A DNA stretch of 64,000 nucleotides from Methylococcales bacterium (GTDB lineage Bacteria; Pseudomonadota; Gammaproteobacteria; Methylococcales; Methylomonadaceae). Location of the stretch: NCBI GenBank assembly GCA_026398895.1, contig JAPLRZ010000061.1, positions 1-64,000 on the forward strand. Direction: 5' to 3'. Shown in pieces: positions 7,443 through 17,333 of this stretch. The notes below the pieces were generated by a model. It was not told where the DNA came from, made no database searches, and was given only the letters and a program-made list of their open reading frames with translations. The position numbers were made by a program, and so were the translations under genes. Position 1 is the first letter of the stretch, and each line of letters begins with the position of its first letter.

Positions 7443-9890
7443 ATGACTCGCCGCAAAATTCCTAAGCAACCACCGTTTAACACTCGTTCAAATTCAGCTA
7501 CGAAGATGCAATCAGTCATTAAACGCTGGTCGTTTTTGCTGCTTGCTGTGTGCTTGTCGGTGTTAGTTATGGCGGGTATTTATATTTACCTAGCCGATAC
7601 CAAGCCCGCTGCTGGAGTTGAGGTTAGTGTGGAAAAACCAGCTGTTACACCAGTCGTATCGCCGCCAGAGGTTGTGGCGAGCGTTGAACCAGAAAATTAT
7701 GTCGGCGCGGAGAGTTGCAAAGAGTGTCATCAAACGGAGTTTCAGGCGTGGCAGGGTTCGCATCACCAATTGGCAATGCAGGAAGCCAATGAACAAAGCG
7801 TATTGGGCGATTTCAATAATGCTAAATTTAATTATCACGGATTCGTCTCGACGTTTTTTAAACGTGATGGCAAATTCATGGTACGCACTGATGGCAAAGA
7901 CGGCAAGTTGACTGATTATGCAATTAGCTACACCTTTGGCGTTACCCCATTACAACAATATCTGATTGAATTTGATGGTGGGCGTTACCAAGCCCTGAGT
8001 ATTGCGTGGGATAGTCGTCCGAAAGCTGACGGCGGGCAAAAATGGTTTCATTTATATCCCAATGAAAAAGTGAATCACAATGACCAACTGCATTGGACGA
8101 AACGCTATCAAAACTGGAATATGGAATGCGCTGAATGCCATTCTACCCATTTACAAAAAGGCTATGACGCGGCAACTGATAGTTATAAAACCACTTTCAG
8201 TGAAATTAATGTTGCCTGTGAATCCTGTCACGGCGCGGCATCTAAACATATTGATTGGGCAAAACAAGCCAAGCCGCCAACTTCAATTGATAATAAAGGT
8301 TTAGCGGTAAAACTACAAAGTCACTGGAAAGATGCGTGGCAGTTTGCTGATAAAGCCGATATTGCGCAGCGTGATGAGCTTGCCAGTGATGAATTAATGA
8401 ATACTTGCTGGGCGTGTCATGCACGTCGCTTACCGCTGGTTGAAAATAGCCCACCTAGTTTGCCATTAGAAGACACGCATAAACCTTCGTTATTAACTCA
8501 ACCAACCTATCATGCCGATGGTCAACAACGTGATGAGGATTACACTTGGGGTTCATTTCGCCAAAGCAAAATGTTTCAACAAGGCGTGACCTGCATGGAT
8601 TGTCATGAGCCACATTCGCTTAAACTTCGTGCCGAAGGCAACGCGCTGTGTACTCGTTGCCATAATGCCGAAAAATTCGATACCGAAAAACATCACAAGC
8701 ACAAAGCCGATTCAAAAGGTGCGTTGTGCATGGATTGTCACGCGCCTGAGCAAAATTATATGGTCAATGATGGTCGGCACGATCACAGTTTCCGTTTGCC
8801 TAGACCTGATTTATCACTGTCGCTAGGCAGTCCAAATGCCTGTACACAATGCCACGCAAAACAAAAACCCGAATGGGCGGCGAGTGCGATGGATAAATGG
8901 TACGGCAAAAGCTGGCGTGAGCGTCCGCATTACGGCACGACCTTGCACGCAGGTGTGACCGATGGTATTAAGGCGTTACCTTCATTGCTTGAACTGGCGC
9001 AAAATGCAGCCACGCCTGCCATTGTCCGTGCTACCGCTGTGACACTGATTAAGCCGATGATGAGTCCAGATTTACTCACTTTTGCACGCGAGCAGTTAAA
9101 GGATACTGATCCGTCGGTGCGCGTAGCAGGGCTAGAACTGATTGAATCGCTTGATCCCATTAATCGCAGCTTATCTGCGTCACCGTTGTTGGATGATTCA
9201 GTGCGCGGCGTACGCATTGAAGCGGCGCGTGTGCTTGCTGATATACCCGATAGTGAAATGTCGGCAAATCGGATGGAGAGTCGTAATAACGCAATGCAGG
9301 AATATATGGACGCGATGAAGCTCAATGCCGATTGGCCCGCAGAGAATAGTAATTTGGGTAATTTGTACCTACGGCAGGGAAAAATTGATAAGGCGATTAC
9401 TGCTTATCAACGTGCTTTGACCTTAGACCCACAGTTTGTGGGTGCGTATATCAATCTCGCCGATGCTTACCGTCAACAACAGCATGATGATGAAGGTGAA
9501 CAACAGTTACGCAAGGGCTTAGCATTAATCCCTGATGAAGCGGATTTACATCACGCGCTGGGCTTGCTATTGGTGCGCAAAGGTGACAAAACAGCGGCAC
9601 TGAAAGAATTTGCTAAAGCAACTAAACTCGCGCCGACTGATGCTCGCTATAGCTATGTTTATGCTATCGCCCTAAATTCATTGGGTAAACAGCACAAAGC
9701 CTTATCCGTATTGAAAGCCGTTGATAAACGACAACCCCATAATCTGCAAATACTCAGCGCGTTGATTTCCATGCACCGTGAAGCAGGTGATAACAAAACC
9801 GCCCTCGTATACGCACGAAAAGCCGCTGAAGCCTTGCCCAATAATAAAGAAATAGCGCAGTTAATTACAGAATTAGAAGGTGCGAAATAA
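7443..9890 (+). CDS. membrane-anchored octaheme c-type cytochrome with TPR domain
   Basis: 815 residues from the chosen ATG. A basic N-terminus is followed by one hydrophobic segment (about residues 28-50), a signal or anchor sequence placing the rest in the periplasm. I count eight CXXCH haem-binding motifs between residues 92 and 471: CKECH, CAECH, CESCH, CWACH, CMDCH, CTRCH, CMDCH and CTQCH. A helical repeat region resembling HEAT repeats follows (about 500-600). The C-terminus has about five TPR units (about 620-810). It is probably an electron-transfer or redox enzyme with a protein-docking tail; the substrate cannot be told. It appears to be a single-gene unit. The upstream in-frame TTG at 7371 lies in a repeat and was not used. 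Confidence 0.88.
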   Translation: MTRRKIPKQPPFNTRSNSATKMQSVIKRWSFLLLAVCLSVLVMAGIYIYLADTKPAAGVEVSVEKPAVTPVVSPPEVVASVEPENYVGAESCKECHQTEFQAWQGSHHQLAMQEANEQSVLGDFNNAKFNYHGFVSTFFKRDGKFMVRTDGKDGKLTDYAISYTFGVTPLQQYLIEFDGGRYQALSIAWDSRPKADGGQKWFHLYPNEKVNHNDQLHWTKRYQNWNMECAECHSTHLQKGYDAATDSYKTTFSEINVACESCHGAASKHIDWAKQAKPPTSIDNKGLAVKLQSHWKDAWQFADKADIAQRDELASDELMNTCWACHARRLPLVENSPPSLPLEDTHKPSLLTQPTYHADGQQRDEDYTWGSFRQSKMFQQGVTCMDCHEPHSLKLRAEGNALCTRCHNAEKFDTEKHHKHKADSKGALCMDCHAPEQNYMVNDGRHDHSFRLPRPDLSLSLGSPNACTQCHAKQKPEWAASAMDKWYGKSWRERPHYGTTLHAGVTDGIKALPSLLELAQNAATPAIVRATAVTLIKPMMSPDLLTFAREQLKDTDPSVRVAGLELIESLDPINRSLSASPLLDDSVRGVRIEAARVLADIPDSEMSANRMESRNNAMQEYMDAMKLNADWPAENSNLGNLYLRQGKIDKAITAYQRALTLDPQFVGAYINLADAYRQQQHDDEGEQQLRKGLALIPDEADLHHALGLLLVRKGDKTAALKEFAKATKLAPTDARYSYVYAIALNSLGKQHKALSVLKAVDKRQPHNLQILSALISMHREAGDNKTALVYARKAAEALPNNKEIAQLITELEGAK

Positions 9891-9903
9891 CTTGGTATTT
9901 TGA

Positions 9904-9939
9904 GTACAAGCTTCGCTTGTGAACAAGCAAAGCTTGTAC
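9904..9939. terminator. bidirectional hairpin between convergent genes
   Basis: A 17-bp stem with one mismatch (9904-9920 with 9923-9939, loop GA) lies between the stop codons of the plus-strand cytochrome gene and minus-strand spoT. It could terminate both transcripts, or be a dispersed palindrome that landed there. Confidence 0.6.
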
Positions 9940-9955
9940 GCCAGTATTTGACGAC

Positions 9956-12124
9956 TTATGCTTTAACGCGGGTAATTTTTAACACAATGGTCAGTTCTTT
10001 CAAGCGGCGGATAATTTGCGCTAAATGTACGCGGTCTTTAACGGTTAGGGTGATTAAGTCAATACAGACACGAACATCTTGATCGACTACATTGACATTT
10101 TCAATATTGGAATGCAATTCGGAAATCGTTGAGGCGATAGTAGCTAACGCGCCGCGTTGATTAAGAATTTCCAGACGGAGTTCAGCGGGAAACTCGCCTA
10201 CTACATCGGTACTCCATTCCACATCTAACCAGTTAGTGTGTTTTTTTCGAACGATGGTGCGATTACGACAGGCGTGGTGATGCACAACGATACCCTTACC
10301 AGGGTTAAAAAAACCAATAATGGAATCACCTGGTATCGGTCTACAACACTTGGCGAGGGTAATCACCATGTCTTCTGTGCCTTTGATAACCAGAGGTTTT
10401 CTTTGAATCTTGTCGCTATCATTGAGTTTAACATTGGCACTAACATCGTCTTGCGTGAGTCGTTTAGCCACTAAAAATGGCATTTTATTACCCAAGCCTA
10501 TGTCTTCAAATAACGCATCTAATGAGCGCGTTTTAGTTAATTGCAACAAGGCTTGCAAGCGTAATTCGTCAATGTCGTCCAACTGTAACTGCATGGCTTG
10601 TAGTTCTTTTTCTAGCAGTCTGCGTCCTAAATTAATGGCTTCTTGTTGTTTGAAATTTTTCAGGAAATTACGAATACTAGAACGTGCTTTCACGGTGGTG
10701 ACGTAATTTAGCCAAACAGGATTGGGTCTTGCCCACGGTGCGGTTACTATTTCGACGGTTACACCATTTTCTAATTTGGTTTGTAAGGGGACTAACTGTT
10801 TATCGATCATTGCTGAAATACAGGAGTTACCGACATCGGTATGCACCGCATAAGCAAAATCGACAATAGTCGCGCCTTTGGCAATTTTGATAATTTTACC
10901 TTTGGGGGTAAAAACAAACACTTCTTGGGGAAATAAATCGACTTTTAGATTATCAATAAACTCCAGTGAATCGCCTGCTGATTTTTGAATTTCCAATAAA
11001 TCTCTAAGCCATTCATTAGCACGCGCTTGAAGTTTTTCAGCTTTACCGTTGTTATCCGATTTGTACAGCCAATGTGCGGCAATGCCTGATTCCGATATGT
11101 GGTGCATTTCGTGAGTTCTGATTTGTATTTCTATCGGTTGACCATAAGGTCCAATCAGCAGGGTATGTAAAGATTGATAGCCATTGGCTTTTGGTAGGGC
11201 GATATAATCTTTAAATCGCCCAGGAATTGGTTTGTATAAATTATGCACCGCACCGAGTACGCGGTAACAGCTATCAACATCATCACAAAAAATGCGAAAC
11301 GCATAGACATCAAACACTGCCGCCAGTGATAGTTTTTTAAGGTGCATTTTTTGATAAATGCTATAAATGTGTTTTTCTCGCCCTGATACTTTGCAGGGTA
11401 GATTGGCTTGTTCTAAACGGTTTTTTATCGAACACTCAATAGGGTCAACAATTTTTCGGCGGTTGCCCCGCGCTTTTTTTAGCGCGTTACAAATCACTGC
11501 ATACCGATAGGGATACATCGCCTCAAAACCTAAGGCTTCTAATTGATGGCGAATATTGTTCATGCCTAAACGGTTGGCAATGGGTGCGTAAATATCTAAG
11601 GTTTCACGCGCAATACGGCGTTTTTTTTCGGGTGGCATCACACCTAGCGTTCGCATATTATGCAATCGGTCGGCAAGTTTGACTAAAATAACGCGTAAAT
11701 CTTTACCCATTGCCAGAAACATTTTACGCACGTTTTCGGCTTGGGTTTCGGCTTGCGATCTATCGGCAATTTTGGTGAGTTTGGTGACACCGTCCACCAG
11801 TTCGGACACTTCTACGCCGAATTGGTTGGCAAGTTCCTTTTTGCTGACCTGACAATCTTCAATAACATCATGCAGTATGGCAGCCATAATGCCGCGTGCA
11901 TCCATGTGCATATCAGCTAATATCATCGCAACTGAAATGGGGTGGCAAATATAGGCTTCACCACTTTTGCGAAATTGACCCGAATGTGCTGCCGCGCCAA
12001 ATTCGTAGGCACGGACACAATCATCAATTTGAGCTTGATCTAAATAGCCAGATAGGCTTTGACATAAACGCGCAATCAGCTCATCTTGAGGACGCTGTGG
12101 CAAAGGGGAATCTGGCGTATCCAT
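9956..12124 (-). CDS. spoT: bifunctional (p)ppGpp synthetase/hydrolase
   Basis: 722 residues, the full RSH layout. The N-terminal HD hydrolase has HPISVAMILADMHMD and AAILHDVIEDC. The synthetase domain has GRFKDYIALPKANGYQSLHT. The TGS domain starts near VFVFTPKGKIIKIAKG. A Cys-containing region (LAKCCRPIPGDSIIGFF) and a C-terminal ACT domain complete it. The intact HD box argues for hydrolase activity, hence SpoT rather than RelA. It controls the stringent-response alarmone. It lies 11 bases after rpoZ, the gammaproteobacterial rpoZ-spoT order. Confidence 0.95.
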   Translation of the reverse strand: MDTPDSPLPQRPQDELIARLCQSLSGYLDQAQIDDCVRAYEFGAAAHSGQFRKSGEAYICHPISVAMILADMHMDARGIMAAILHDVIEDCQVSKKELANQFGVEVSELVDGVTKLTKIADRSQAETQAENVRKMFLAMGKDLRVILVKLADRLHNMRTLGVMPPEKKRRIARETLDIYAPIANRLGMNNIRHQLEALGFEAMYPYRYAVICNALKKARGNRRKIVDPIECSIKNRLEQANLPCKVSGREKHIYSIYQKMHLKKLSLAAVFDVYAFRIFCDDVDSCYRVLGAVHNLYKPIPGRFKDYIALPKANGYQSLHTLLIGPYGQPIEIQIRTHEMHHISESGIAAHWLYKSDNNGKAEKLQARANEWLRDLLEIQKSAGDSLEFIDNLKVDLFPQEVFVFTPKGKIIKIAKGATIVDFAYAVHTDVGNSCISAMIDKQLVPLQTKLENGVTVEIVTAPWARPNPVWLNYVTTVKARSSIRNFLKNFKQQEAINLGRRLLEKELQAMQLQLDDIDELRLQALLQLTKTRSLDALFEDIGLGNKMPFLVAKRLTQDDVSANVKLNDSDKIQRKPLVIKGTEDMVITLAKCCRPIPGDSIIGFFNPGKGIVVHHHACRNRTIVRKKHTNWLDVEWSTDVVGEFPAELRLEILNQRGALATIASTISELHSNIENVNVVDQDVRVCIDLITLTVKDRVHLAQIIRRLKELTIVLKITRVKA

Positions 12125-12135
12125 AATGTCAGTGA

Positions 12136-12375
12136 CTAGAACAGGGGATTGTAATCATGCGCTTCACCCACGCGGTGTAGCAGATTAATATTTTCTGTAG
12201 TGACATGACCAGCGGCGATTTCGCGTAATGCTAACACGGTGTCTTTATCTTTGCCGCGTGGCAAAAATTCGGGGGCACCGTGGCTTAATTGCCGCGCTCT
12301 GGTACTGGCTAACAATACCAGTTTGAAACGATTTTCTACGTTTTCTAAACAATCTTCGATAGTGACTCTTGCCAT
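12136..12375 (-). CDS. rpoZ: RNA polymerase omega subunit
   Basis: 79 residues. The start [20 protein letters not shown] and the segment [12 protein letters not shown] are diagnostic for omega, which helps beta-prime fold and mediates ppGpp response. It pairs with spoT downstream. The gmk gene that often precedes rpoZ in related bacteria is absent; pgk lies upstream instead, 65 bases away. Confidence 0.95.
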   Translation of the reverse strand: MARVTIEDCLENVENRFKLVLLASTRARQLSHGAPEFLPRGKDKDTVLALREIAAGHVTTENINLLHRVGEAHDYNPLF

Positions 12376-12395
12376 TTTTTTAAACCTTTATGTGG

Positions 12396-12431
12396 TAGTC
12401 GTAGTTCCCACGCTCTGGCGTGGAAACTATG
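12396..12431. repeat. GTTCCCACGCTCTGGCGTGGAAAC palindrome
   Basis: GTTCCCACGC and its near-complement GCGTGGAAAC flank a few bases in the pgk-rpoZ gap. This is a common type of short dispersed palindrome in Gammaproteobacteria. It could serve as a weak terminator for pgk. Confidence 0.45.
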
Positions 12432-12440
12432 AAATTATTA

Positions 12441-13613
12441 TTAACCGCGTGAGTTTAACACAGCAACCGCTGGTAATTCTTTTCCTTCGAGAAATTCAAG
12501 GAACGCACCGCCACCTGTGGAGGTGTAAGAGACTTGTTCGTTAATGCCATATTTATCGATAGCCGCTAAGGTATCTCCACCGCCAGCAATTGAAAACGCA
12601 CTACTTTCTGCAATTGCAGTTGATAAGGACTGTGTACCGTGACTAAATTGTTCGATTTCAAATACGCCCACAGGGCCATTCCAGACAATAGTACCCGCTG
12701 ATTTTAGTATCTCCGCGTATTGTTTTGCCGTATCTGGACCTATGTCGAGAATTAAATCATCGGCTTCGACATCAGCGACTTGCTTAACAGTGGCGACAGC
12801 CGTTTCGGAAAATTCTTTCGCACACACGACATCAGTAGGAATGGGAATGTCAGAGCCAGCGGCTTTGGCAGCAGCGATTAAACGTTGTGCTTCTGGGATT
12901 AAATCGGCTTCATACAGTGATTTGCCGACTGGAAAACCAGCTGCGGCAATAAAAGTATTAGCAATACCGCCACCAACTATCAGCTGATCTACTTTTTCAG
13001 ATAAGGATTTTAATACCGTTAGCTTGGTTGATACTTTAGAGCCACCAACAATCGCCACTAAGGGTTTAGTGGGGGTTTCTAAGGCTTTGCCCAGTGCTTC
13101 TAATTCGCTTGCTAGTAAAGGTCCAGCACAAGCGATAGGCGCGAATTTTGCCACGCTGTGGGTTGAGGCTTGCGCTCTGTGCGCCGTACCAAACGCATCC
13201 ATGACAAACACATCACATAATGCCGCCATTTTTTGTCCTAATTCGTCGTTATTTTTTTCTTCGCCAAGATTAAAACGCACGTTTTCGCATAAGACTACTT
13301 CACCAGCGGCGATAGTCACTCCATCAATCCAGTCTTTTTCTAAACGTACGGTTTTGCCCAATAATTCAGCTAAACGTTCGGCGACAGGTTTTAAGGACGC
13401 TGCTTCGTCATAGTGACCTTCTTCAGGACGACCTAGATGTGACATAACCATCACGGCTGCACCTTTTTCTAAAGCGAGTTGTATGGTTGGTACACTGGCT
13501 TGAATACGAATATCGCTGGTGACTTTGCCATTTTTGACAGGCACGTTTAAATCTTGACGTATCAATACGCGCTTACCTGCTAAATCCAGATCAACCATTC
13601 TTTTAATCGACAT
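12441..13613 (-). CDS. pgk: phosphoglycerate kinase
   Basis: 390 residues, normal for bacterial PGK, which interconverts 1,3-bisphosphoglycerate + ADP and 3-phosphoglycerate + ATP. Visible are [19 protein letters not shown] and [10 protein letters not shown] in the N-terminal substrate domain, and [19 protein letters not shown] and GGGDTLAAI in the nucleotide domain. It is not beside gap, tktA or fba; its neighbours are rpoZ-spoT downstream and a peroxiredoxin-like gene upstream. Confidence 0.97.
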   Translation of the reverse strand: MSIKRMVDLDLAGKRVLIRQDLNVPVKNGKVTSDIRIQASVPTIQLALEKGAAVMVMSHLGRPEEGHYDEAASLKPVAERLAELLGKTVRLEKDWIDGVTIAAGEVVLCENVRFNLGEEKNNDELGQKMAALCDVFVMDAFGTAHRAQASTHSVAKFAPIACAGPLLASELEALGKALETPTKPLVAIVGGSKVSTKLTVLKSLSEKVDQLIVGGGIANTFIAAAGFPVGKSLYEADLIPEAQRLIAAAKAAGSDIPIPTDVVCAKEFSETAVATVKQVADVEADDLILDIGPDTAKQYAEILKSAGTIVWNGPVGVFEIEQFSHGTQSLSTAIAESSAFSIAGGGDTLAAIDKYGINEQVSYTSTGGGAFLEFLEGKELPAVAVLNSRG

Positions 13614-13647
13614 ATTTTTTCTCTCTTGTTGTGGAGGTAATGTTAGA

Positions 13648-13680
13648 CCTTTGAGGTTTTAAAAACCTCAAAGGTCTTTC
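13648..13680 (-). terminator. hairpin between peroxiredoxin-like gene and pgk
   Basis: AGACCTTTGAGGTTTT and AAAACCTCAAAGGTCT form a near-perfect palindrome of about 16 bp per arm in the gap between the two minus-strand genes. On the minus strand, stem then A/T-rich sequence is compatible with a terminator or a processing site. A dispersed repeat is also possible. Confidence 0.5.
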
Positions 13681-13695
13681 TTTCTGTGTGAGTAT

Positions 13696-14253
13696 CTAGT
13701 TTTGTCGCCATTTAATTGAGCATCCGATACTAACTTTTTGCTCGGCTGGCCCGTTACCTGTGGCGGAAATTTGTTTCATGGCTTCAAATAAGTCGCGTAT
13801 TGTATCAGCTGGAGCAGTTTCTTTGCGACTGGCATCTAAGCGTCCGCGATATTGCAGTTTCAAATCCGCGTTGTAGCCAAAAAAGTCGGGTGTACAAACC
13901 GCGCCGTAGGCTTTAGCCACTTCTTGCGTTTCATCAAATAGATAAGGAAACGAATAATCAAATTGCTTGGCAATTCGTTGCATAGCTTCGTAGGAATCGT
14001 CTGGATAGTCGCTAGGGTCGTTGGACATAATGGCGACTGAATTAATACCAAATGCTTTAAGTTCAAGGGCATCTCTAATAATTCTTTCATGTATCGCTTT
14101 AACATAAGGGCAATGCTGGCAAATAAACATCACCAGCAAGCCTTTTTCGCCTGCACATTGAGCAAGCGTCCATCTTTTTCCATCGACACCGAGTAAATCA
14201 AAATCAGGTGCTTGTTTACCAAAATCACACACGGGGGTTTCAAGTAATGCCAT
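13696..14253 (-). CDS. thioredoxin-fold protein of the AhpC/TSA-like group
   Basis: 185 residues without a signal peptide. A thioredoxin fold is indicated by GKQAPDFDLLGVDGKRWTL at the start, the redox motif CQHCPYV (Cys45 and Cys48, in the CXXC position), and the cis-Pro region GAVCTPDFFGY. This group is usually called thioredoxin family protein or redoxin; the physiological substrate is not known. It is followed on the same strand by pgk after a hairpin, so it may be its own transcript. Confidence 0.85.
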   Translation of the reverse strand: MALLETPVCDFGKQAPDFDLLGVDGKRWTLAQCAGEKGLLVMFICQHCPYVKAIHERIIRDALELKAFGINSVAIMSNDPSDYPDDSYEAMQRIAKQFDYSFPYLFDETQEVAKAYGAVCTPDFFGYNADLKLQYRGRLDASRKETAPADTIRDLFEAMKQISATGNGPAEQKVSIGCSIKWRQN

Positions 14254-14344
14254 AACGACCTCTCACAGGAATAAAAATTGAACCTGCTTAGATTATTTCA
14301 TGCCAAAATAGTACGAGTATTTTGTGTATCTAAGTCAGGAAATT

Positions 14345-15274
14345 ATGAAAATTGCTATTTTATCGCGTAACCCTAAATTATATTCAACTGTTCGTTTAGT
14401 TGAAGCTGCAAAAGCACGGGGGCATGAAGTACGGGTACTGGATGTACTGCGCTGTTATATGAATATTACTTCGCGCAATCCTTCAATTCATTATCGAGGC
14501 GAAGATTTAACGGGTTTTGATGCCGTTATACCCCGAATTGGTGCATCCGTCACCTTTTATGGCACAGCGGTACTGCGTCAATTTGAAATGATGAATGTAT
14601 TTCCGCTCAACGAATCGGTTGCTATTTCACGGTCTAGGGATAAATTACGCTCTATTCAGCTATTGGCTAGAAAAGGTATCGGGTTACCCGTGACGGGGTT
14701 TGCCAATAATCCAGATGATATTGCTGATTTGATTGCTCAAGTTGGCGGCGCACCTTTGGTTATTAAATTATTGCAAGGTACGCAAGGCATTGGCGTGGTA
14801 TTAGCAGAAACTTACAACGCCGCTGAAAGTGTGATTCAAGCCTTTATGGGTTTAAAGGCAAACATCATGGTGCAAGAATTTATTAAAGAAGCCGACGGTA
14901 GTGATATTCGCTGTTTTGTGGTGGGTGATAAAGTCGTTGCTGCGATGAAACGCCAAGGTCCAAAAGGTGAATTTCGTTCCAATTTACATCGTGGTGGCTC
15001 GGCTAGTGAGGTTCGCTTAACACCCGAAGAACGTGCTACCGCAGTCAGTGCGGCAAAAGTCATGGGATTAAATGTCTGTGGCGTAGACATCCTACGCGCC
15101 AGTCGAGGACCTGTAGTGATGGAAGTTAATTCTTCACCTGGTTTAAAAGGCATAGAAGACACCAGCGGCAAAGATATTGCTGATTTGATGATTCAGTTTA
15201 TTGAAAAACGTTTTGAGGCGGTAGAAATCAAAGACAAGTCGCTTACACGAACGCGCACGCGTGGTAAGGGGTAA
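14345..15274 (+). CDS. rimK: ribosomal protein S6 glutamate ligase RimK-like ATP-grasp enzyme
   Basis: 309 residues from the ATG that follows CAGGAAATT, a fair ribosome-binding site. The upstream in-frame GTG at 14324 would add seven atypical residues. The sequence [29 protein letters not shown], the ATP-grasp segment [18 protein letters not shown] and [14 protein letters not shown] match RimK, which adds glutamates to the C-terminus of S6. A basic tail (RTRTRGKG) extends the end. Adjacent genes are not functionally linked to it. Confidence 0.92.
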   Translation: MKIAILSRNPKLYSTVRLVEAAKARGHEVRVLDVLRCYMNITSRNPSIHYRGEDLTGFDAVIPRIGASVTFYGTAVLRQFEMMNVFPLNESVAISRSRDKLRSIQLLARKGIGLPVTGFANNPDDIADLIAQVGGAPLVIKLLQGTQGIGVVLAETYNAAESVIQAFMGLKANIMVQEFIKEADGSDIRCFVVGDKVVAAMKRQGPKGEFRSNLHRGGSASEVRLTPEERATAVSAAKVMGLNVCGVDILRASRGPVVMEVNSSPGLKGIEDTSGKDIADLMIQFIEKRFEAVEIKDKSLTRTRTRGKG

Positions 15275-15324
15275 TTCTTACGTCATCGGCTCATTAAATC
15301 TGATTACTACATTGCTATAAAGAG

Positions 15325-15606
15325 ATGAATATGACTCCTGATATGATTGGCTATTTAGGTTATTTAGCCGCCACACTTACCACTGCCTCATTTTTACCTC
15401 AAGCCATTTTAACTATCAAAACCAAAGATACCCAGTCGCTGTCATTGACGATGTACACGCTATTTACGCTGGGTGTGTTTTGTTGGTTGGTTTATGGCAT
15501 TTATATTGCTAATGAAGCTATTATCTTTGCTAATGCCATTACCTTTATCTTAGCGGCATCGATACTATCCTTTAAAATTTACAACGTACTAACTAACAAA
15601 GAATAG
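15325..15606 (+). CDS. SemiSWEET-type PQ-loop transporter
   Basis: 93 residues with three predicted membrane helices (about 7-25, 39-60 and 65-85). The PQ motif in ASFLPQAILTIKTKDTQSLS is the hallmark of SemiSWEET/MtN3 half-transporters, which dimerise to move sugars down a gradient. The substrate is unknown. It lies 51 bases after rimK and 49 before fbp, all plus strand, so a small operon is possible. Confidence 0.88.
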   Translation: MNMTPDMIGYLGYLAATLTTASFLPQAILTIKTKDTQSLSLTMYTLFTLGVFCWLVYGIYIANEAIIFANAITFILAASILSFKIYNVLTNKE

Positions 15607-15654
15607 TGTGTTTTAAACCCAACTTGAATAATAACGCTCCAATGGAGAAAACGC

Positions 15655-16659
15655 ATGGCGAATAAATTAACATTAACGCAGTTCATTATTGAGCAGCAAC
15701 GTGGATTACCCGATGCGTCGGGTACCTTTACTATGCTACTAAATAATATTGTAATGGCGTGTAAAGAAATATCCCACTTGGTCAATCGTGGTAATTTAGT
15801 GGGGGTATTAGGCAGTGCCGAATCAGAAAACGTGCAAGGTGAAGTACAAAAAAAACTCGACATTATCACCAATGACATCATGGTCAACGCGCTGAATTGG
15901 ACGGGGCATTTAGCGGGCATGGCATCGGAAGAAATCGATGACATCATCCAAATTCCATCGCAATATCCCAAAGGTAAATATTTAGCCTTATTTGACCCGC
16001 TGGATGGTTCGTCCAATATTGATGTCAACATGACAGTAGGGACGATTTTTTCTATTTTGCGTTGCCGTGAAGGCGTTAATCCTGCCGAAGAAGATTTTTT
16101 ACGCAAGGGCATGGAGCAAGTGTGCGCAGGTTTTGTGCTTTACGGACCATCTACTATGATGGTACTCACTACAGGGCATGGGGTGAATGGCTTTACGCTG
16201 GATCAAGATGTTGGTGAATTCATTTTGACCCATCCTGATATAAAAATCCCCGAAGACACTAGCGAATTCGCCATTAATATGTCCAATCAACGTTTTTGGC
16301 AACCGCCCGTACAACGTTATATCGCGGAATGTTTACAAGGCACAGACGGTGTGCGCGAAAAAAACTTTAATATGCGTTGGATTGCCTCATTAGTCGCCGA
16401 AGTGTATCGAATACTAACGCGTGGTGGCGTGTTTATGTACCCATTAGACACCCGTGATCCTAGCAAAACAGGCAGATTACGGCTGATGTACGAAGCCAAT
16501 CCAATGGCATTTATTATTGAGCAAGCGGGCGGGCTTTGTTCAACAGGACGTGAACGCATACTCGATATGAAGCCTACGGGTATTCATCAACGTGTGCCTG
16601 TGATTCTAGGTTCAAAAAACGAAGTTGAACGTATTTTGGCATATCATCAACAAGACTGA
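15655..16659 (+). CDS. fbp: fructose-1,6-bisphosphatase class 1
   Basis: 334 residues, full length. It hydrolyses fructose-1,6-bisphosphate to fructose-6-phosphate in gluconeogenesis or the Calvin cycle. The metal-binding [12 protein letters not shown] motif, the upstream [13 protein letters not shown] and the C-terminal [13 protein letters not shown] (substrate site) are present. With pgk in the same window it could serve sugar phosphate synthesis; no RuBisCO or phosphoribulokinase is visible here. Confidence 0.97.
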   Translation: MANKLTLTQFIIEQQRGLPDASGTFTMLLNNIVMACKEISHLVNRGNLVGVLGSAESENVQGEVQKKLDIITNDIMVNALNWTGHLAGMASEEIDDIIQIPSQYPKGKYLALFDPLDGSSNIDVNMTVGTIFSILRCREGVNPAEEDFLRKGMEQVCAGFVLYGPSTMMVLTTGHGVNGFTLDQDVGEFILTHPDIKIPEDTSEFAINMSNQRFWQPPVQRYIAECLQGTDGVREKNFNMRWIASLVAEVYRILTRGGVFMYPLDTRDPSKTGRLRLMYEANPMAFIIEQAGGLCSTGRERILDMKPTGIHQRVPVILGSKNEVERILAYHQQD

Positions 16660-16756
16660 TTTTTTAGCCTGCATGGAAGCAATGCAGGGTGAGAGTGACT
16701 GAGGCTATCAACGAATTCAAAAATAATCCAAACGTTATTTTTAACTCATTGGTTAT

Positions 16757-16783
16757 GGAATCAAAAACATATTTTTTGATTCC
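16757..16783 (+). terminator. terminator-like hairpin after fbp
   Basis: GGAATCAAAAA (16757-16767) pairs perfectly with TTTTTGATTCC (16773-16783). It lies between convergent fbp (plus) and pgpA (minus) and could end either. A smaller hairpin (CCTGCAT/ATGCAGG) occurs near 16670-16690. Confidence 0.6.
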
Positions 16784-16829
16784 AAAACATAATATTACTG
16801 CGTTGCTTAGCTGGTTTGGGTTTAATCAT

Positions 16830-17333
16830 TCATGGTGCTATCAGCAGTAACACACCACCCGCAAATAGTCCCGCTAATACATCATCCAGCATAATCCCCA
16901 AACCGCCGTGGACTTGTTTATCGATCCATTTAATGGGCCACGGTTTTAGTATGTCGAAAAAGCGAAACAACACAAAACCAATAATCATGGCTTGCCAAGT
17001 AAATGGCACAAACCATAGCGTAATTAAATACCCCGCTACTTCGTCCCAGACAATGCCACCAAAATCATGTTCATCGAGTTTTTTCGCGGCAACATCACAA
17101 AACCATATTCCCACTACGGTGGCGAGTATGGTCAGCACACTATAAATCAGCAGGCTATGCGCTTGGACAAGCAGATAATACACTGGTATAGCCGCGACGG
17201 TGCCGCACGTTCCAGGGGCTTTTTTTGCTAAGCCTGAACCAAAACCGAATGCCAAAAATAACACAGGATCGGTCATGATTTGTTTCGCGCTTAACTTAGC
17301 ATTACCGTAATGGGGTTTAAGAAAAATGCTCAT
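16830..17333 (-). CDS. pgpA: phosphatidylglycerophosphatase A
   Basis: 167 residues, a membrane enzyme that dephosphorylates phosphatidylglycerophosphate to phosphatidylglycerol. FGFGSGLAKKAPGTCGTVAAIP near residues 30-52 and WDEVAGYLITLWFVP are typical, with acidic metal-binding residues and about four hydrophobic segments. Its start overlaps the thiL end by 17 bases, so translation is probably coupled. Last gene of nusB-thiL-pgpA. Confidence 0.94.
   Translation of the reverse strand: MSIFLKPHYGNAKLSAKQIMTDPVLFLAFGFGSGLAKKAPGTCGTVAAIPVYYLLVQAHSLLIYSVLTILATVVGIWFCDVAAKKLDEHDFGGIVWDEVAGYLITLWFVPFTWQAMIIGFVLFRFFDILKPWPIKWIDKQVHGGLGIMLDDVLAGLFAGGVLLLIAP

Noticed and set aside
9900-10082. 60-codon plus-strand ORF after the cytochrome gene
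   Set aside because: Its first part is the hairpin between convergent genes and the rest is antisense to the spoT 3' end.
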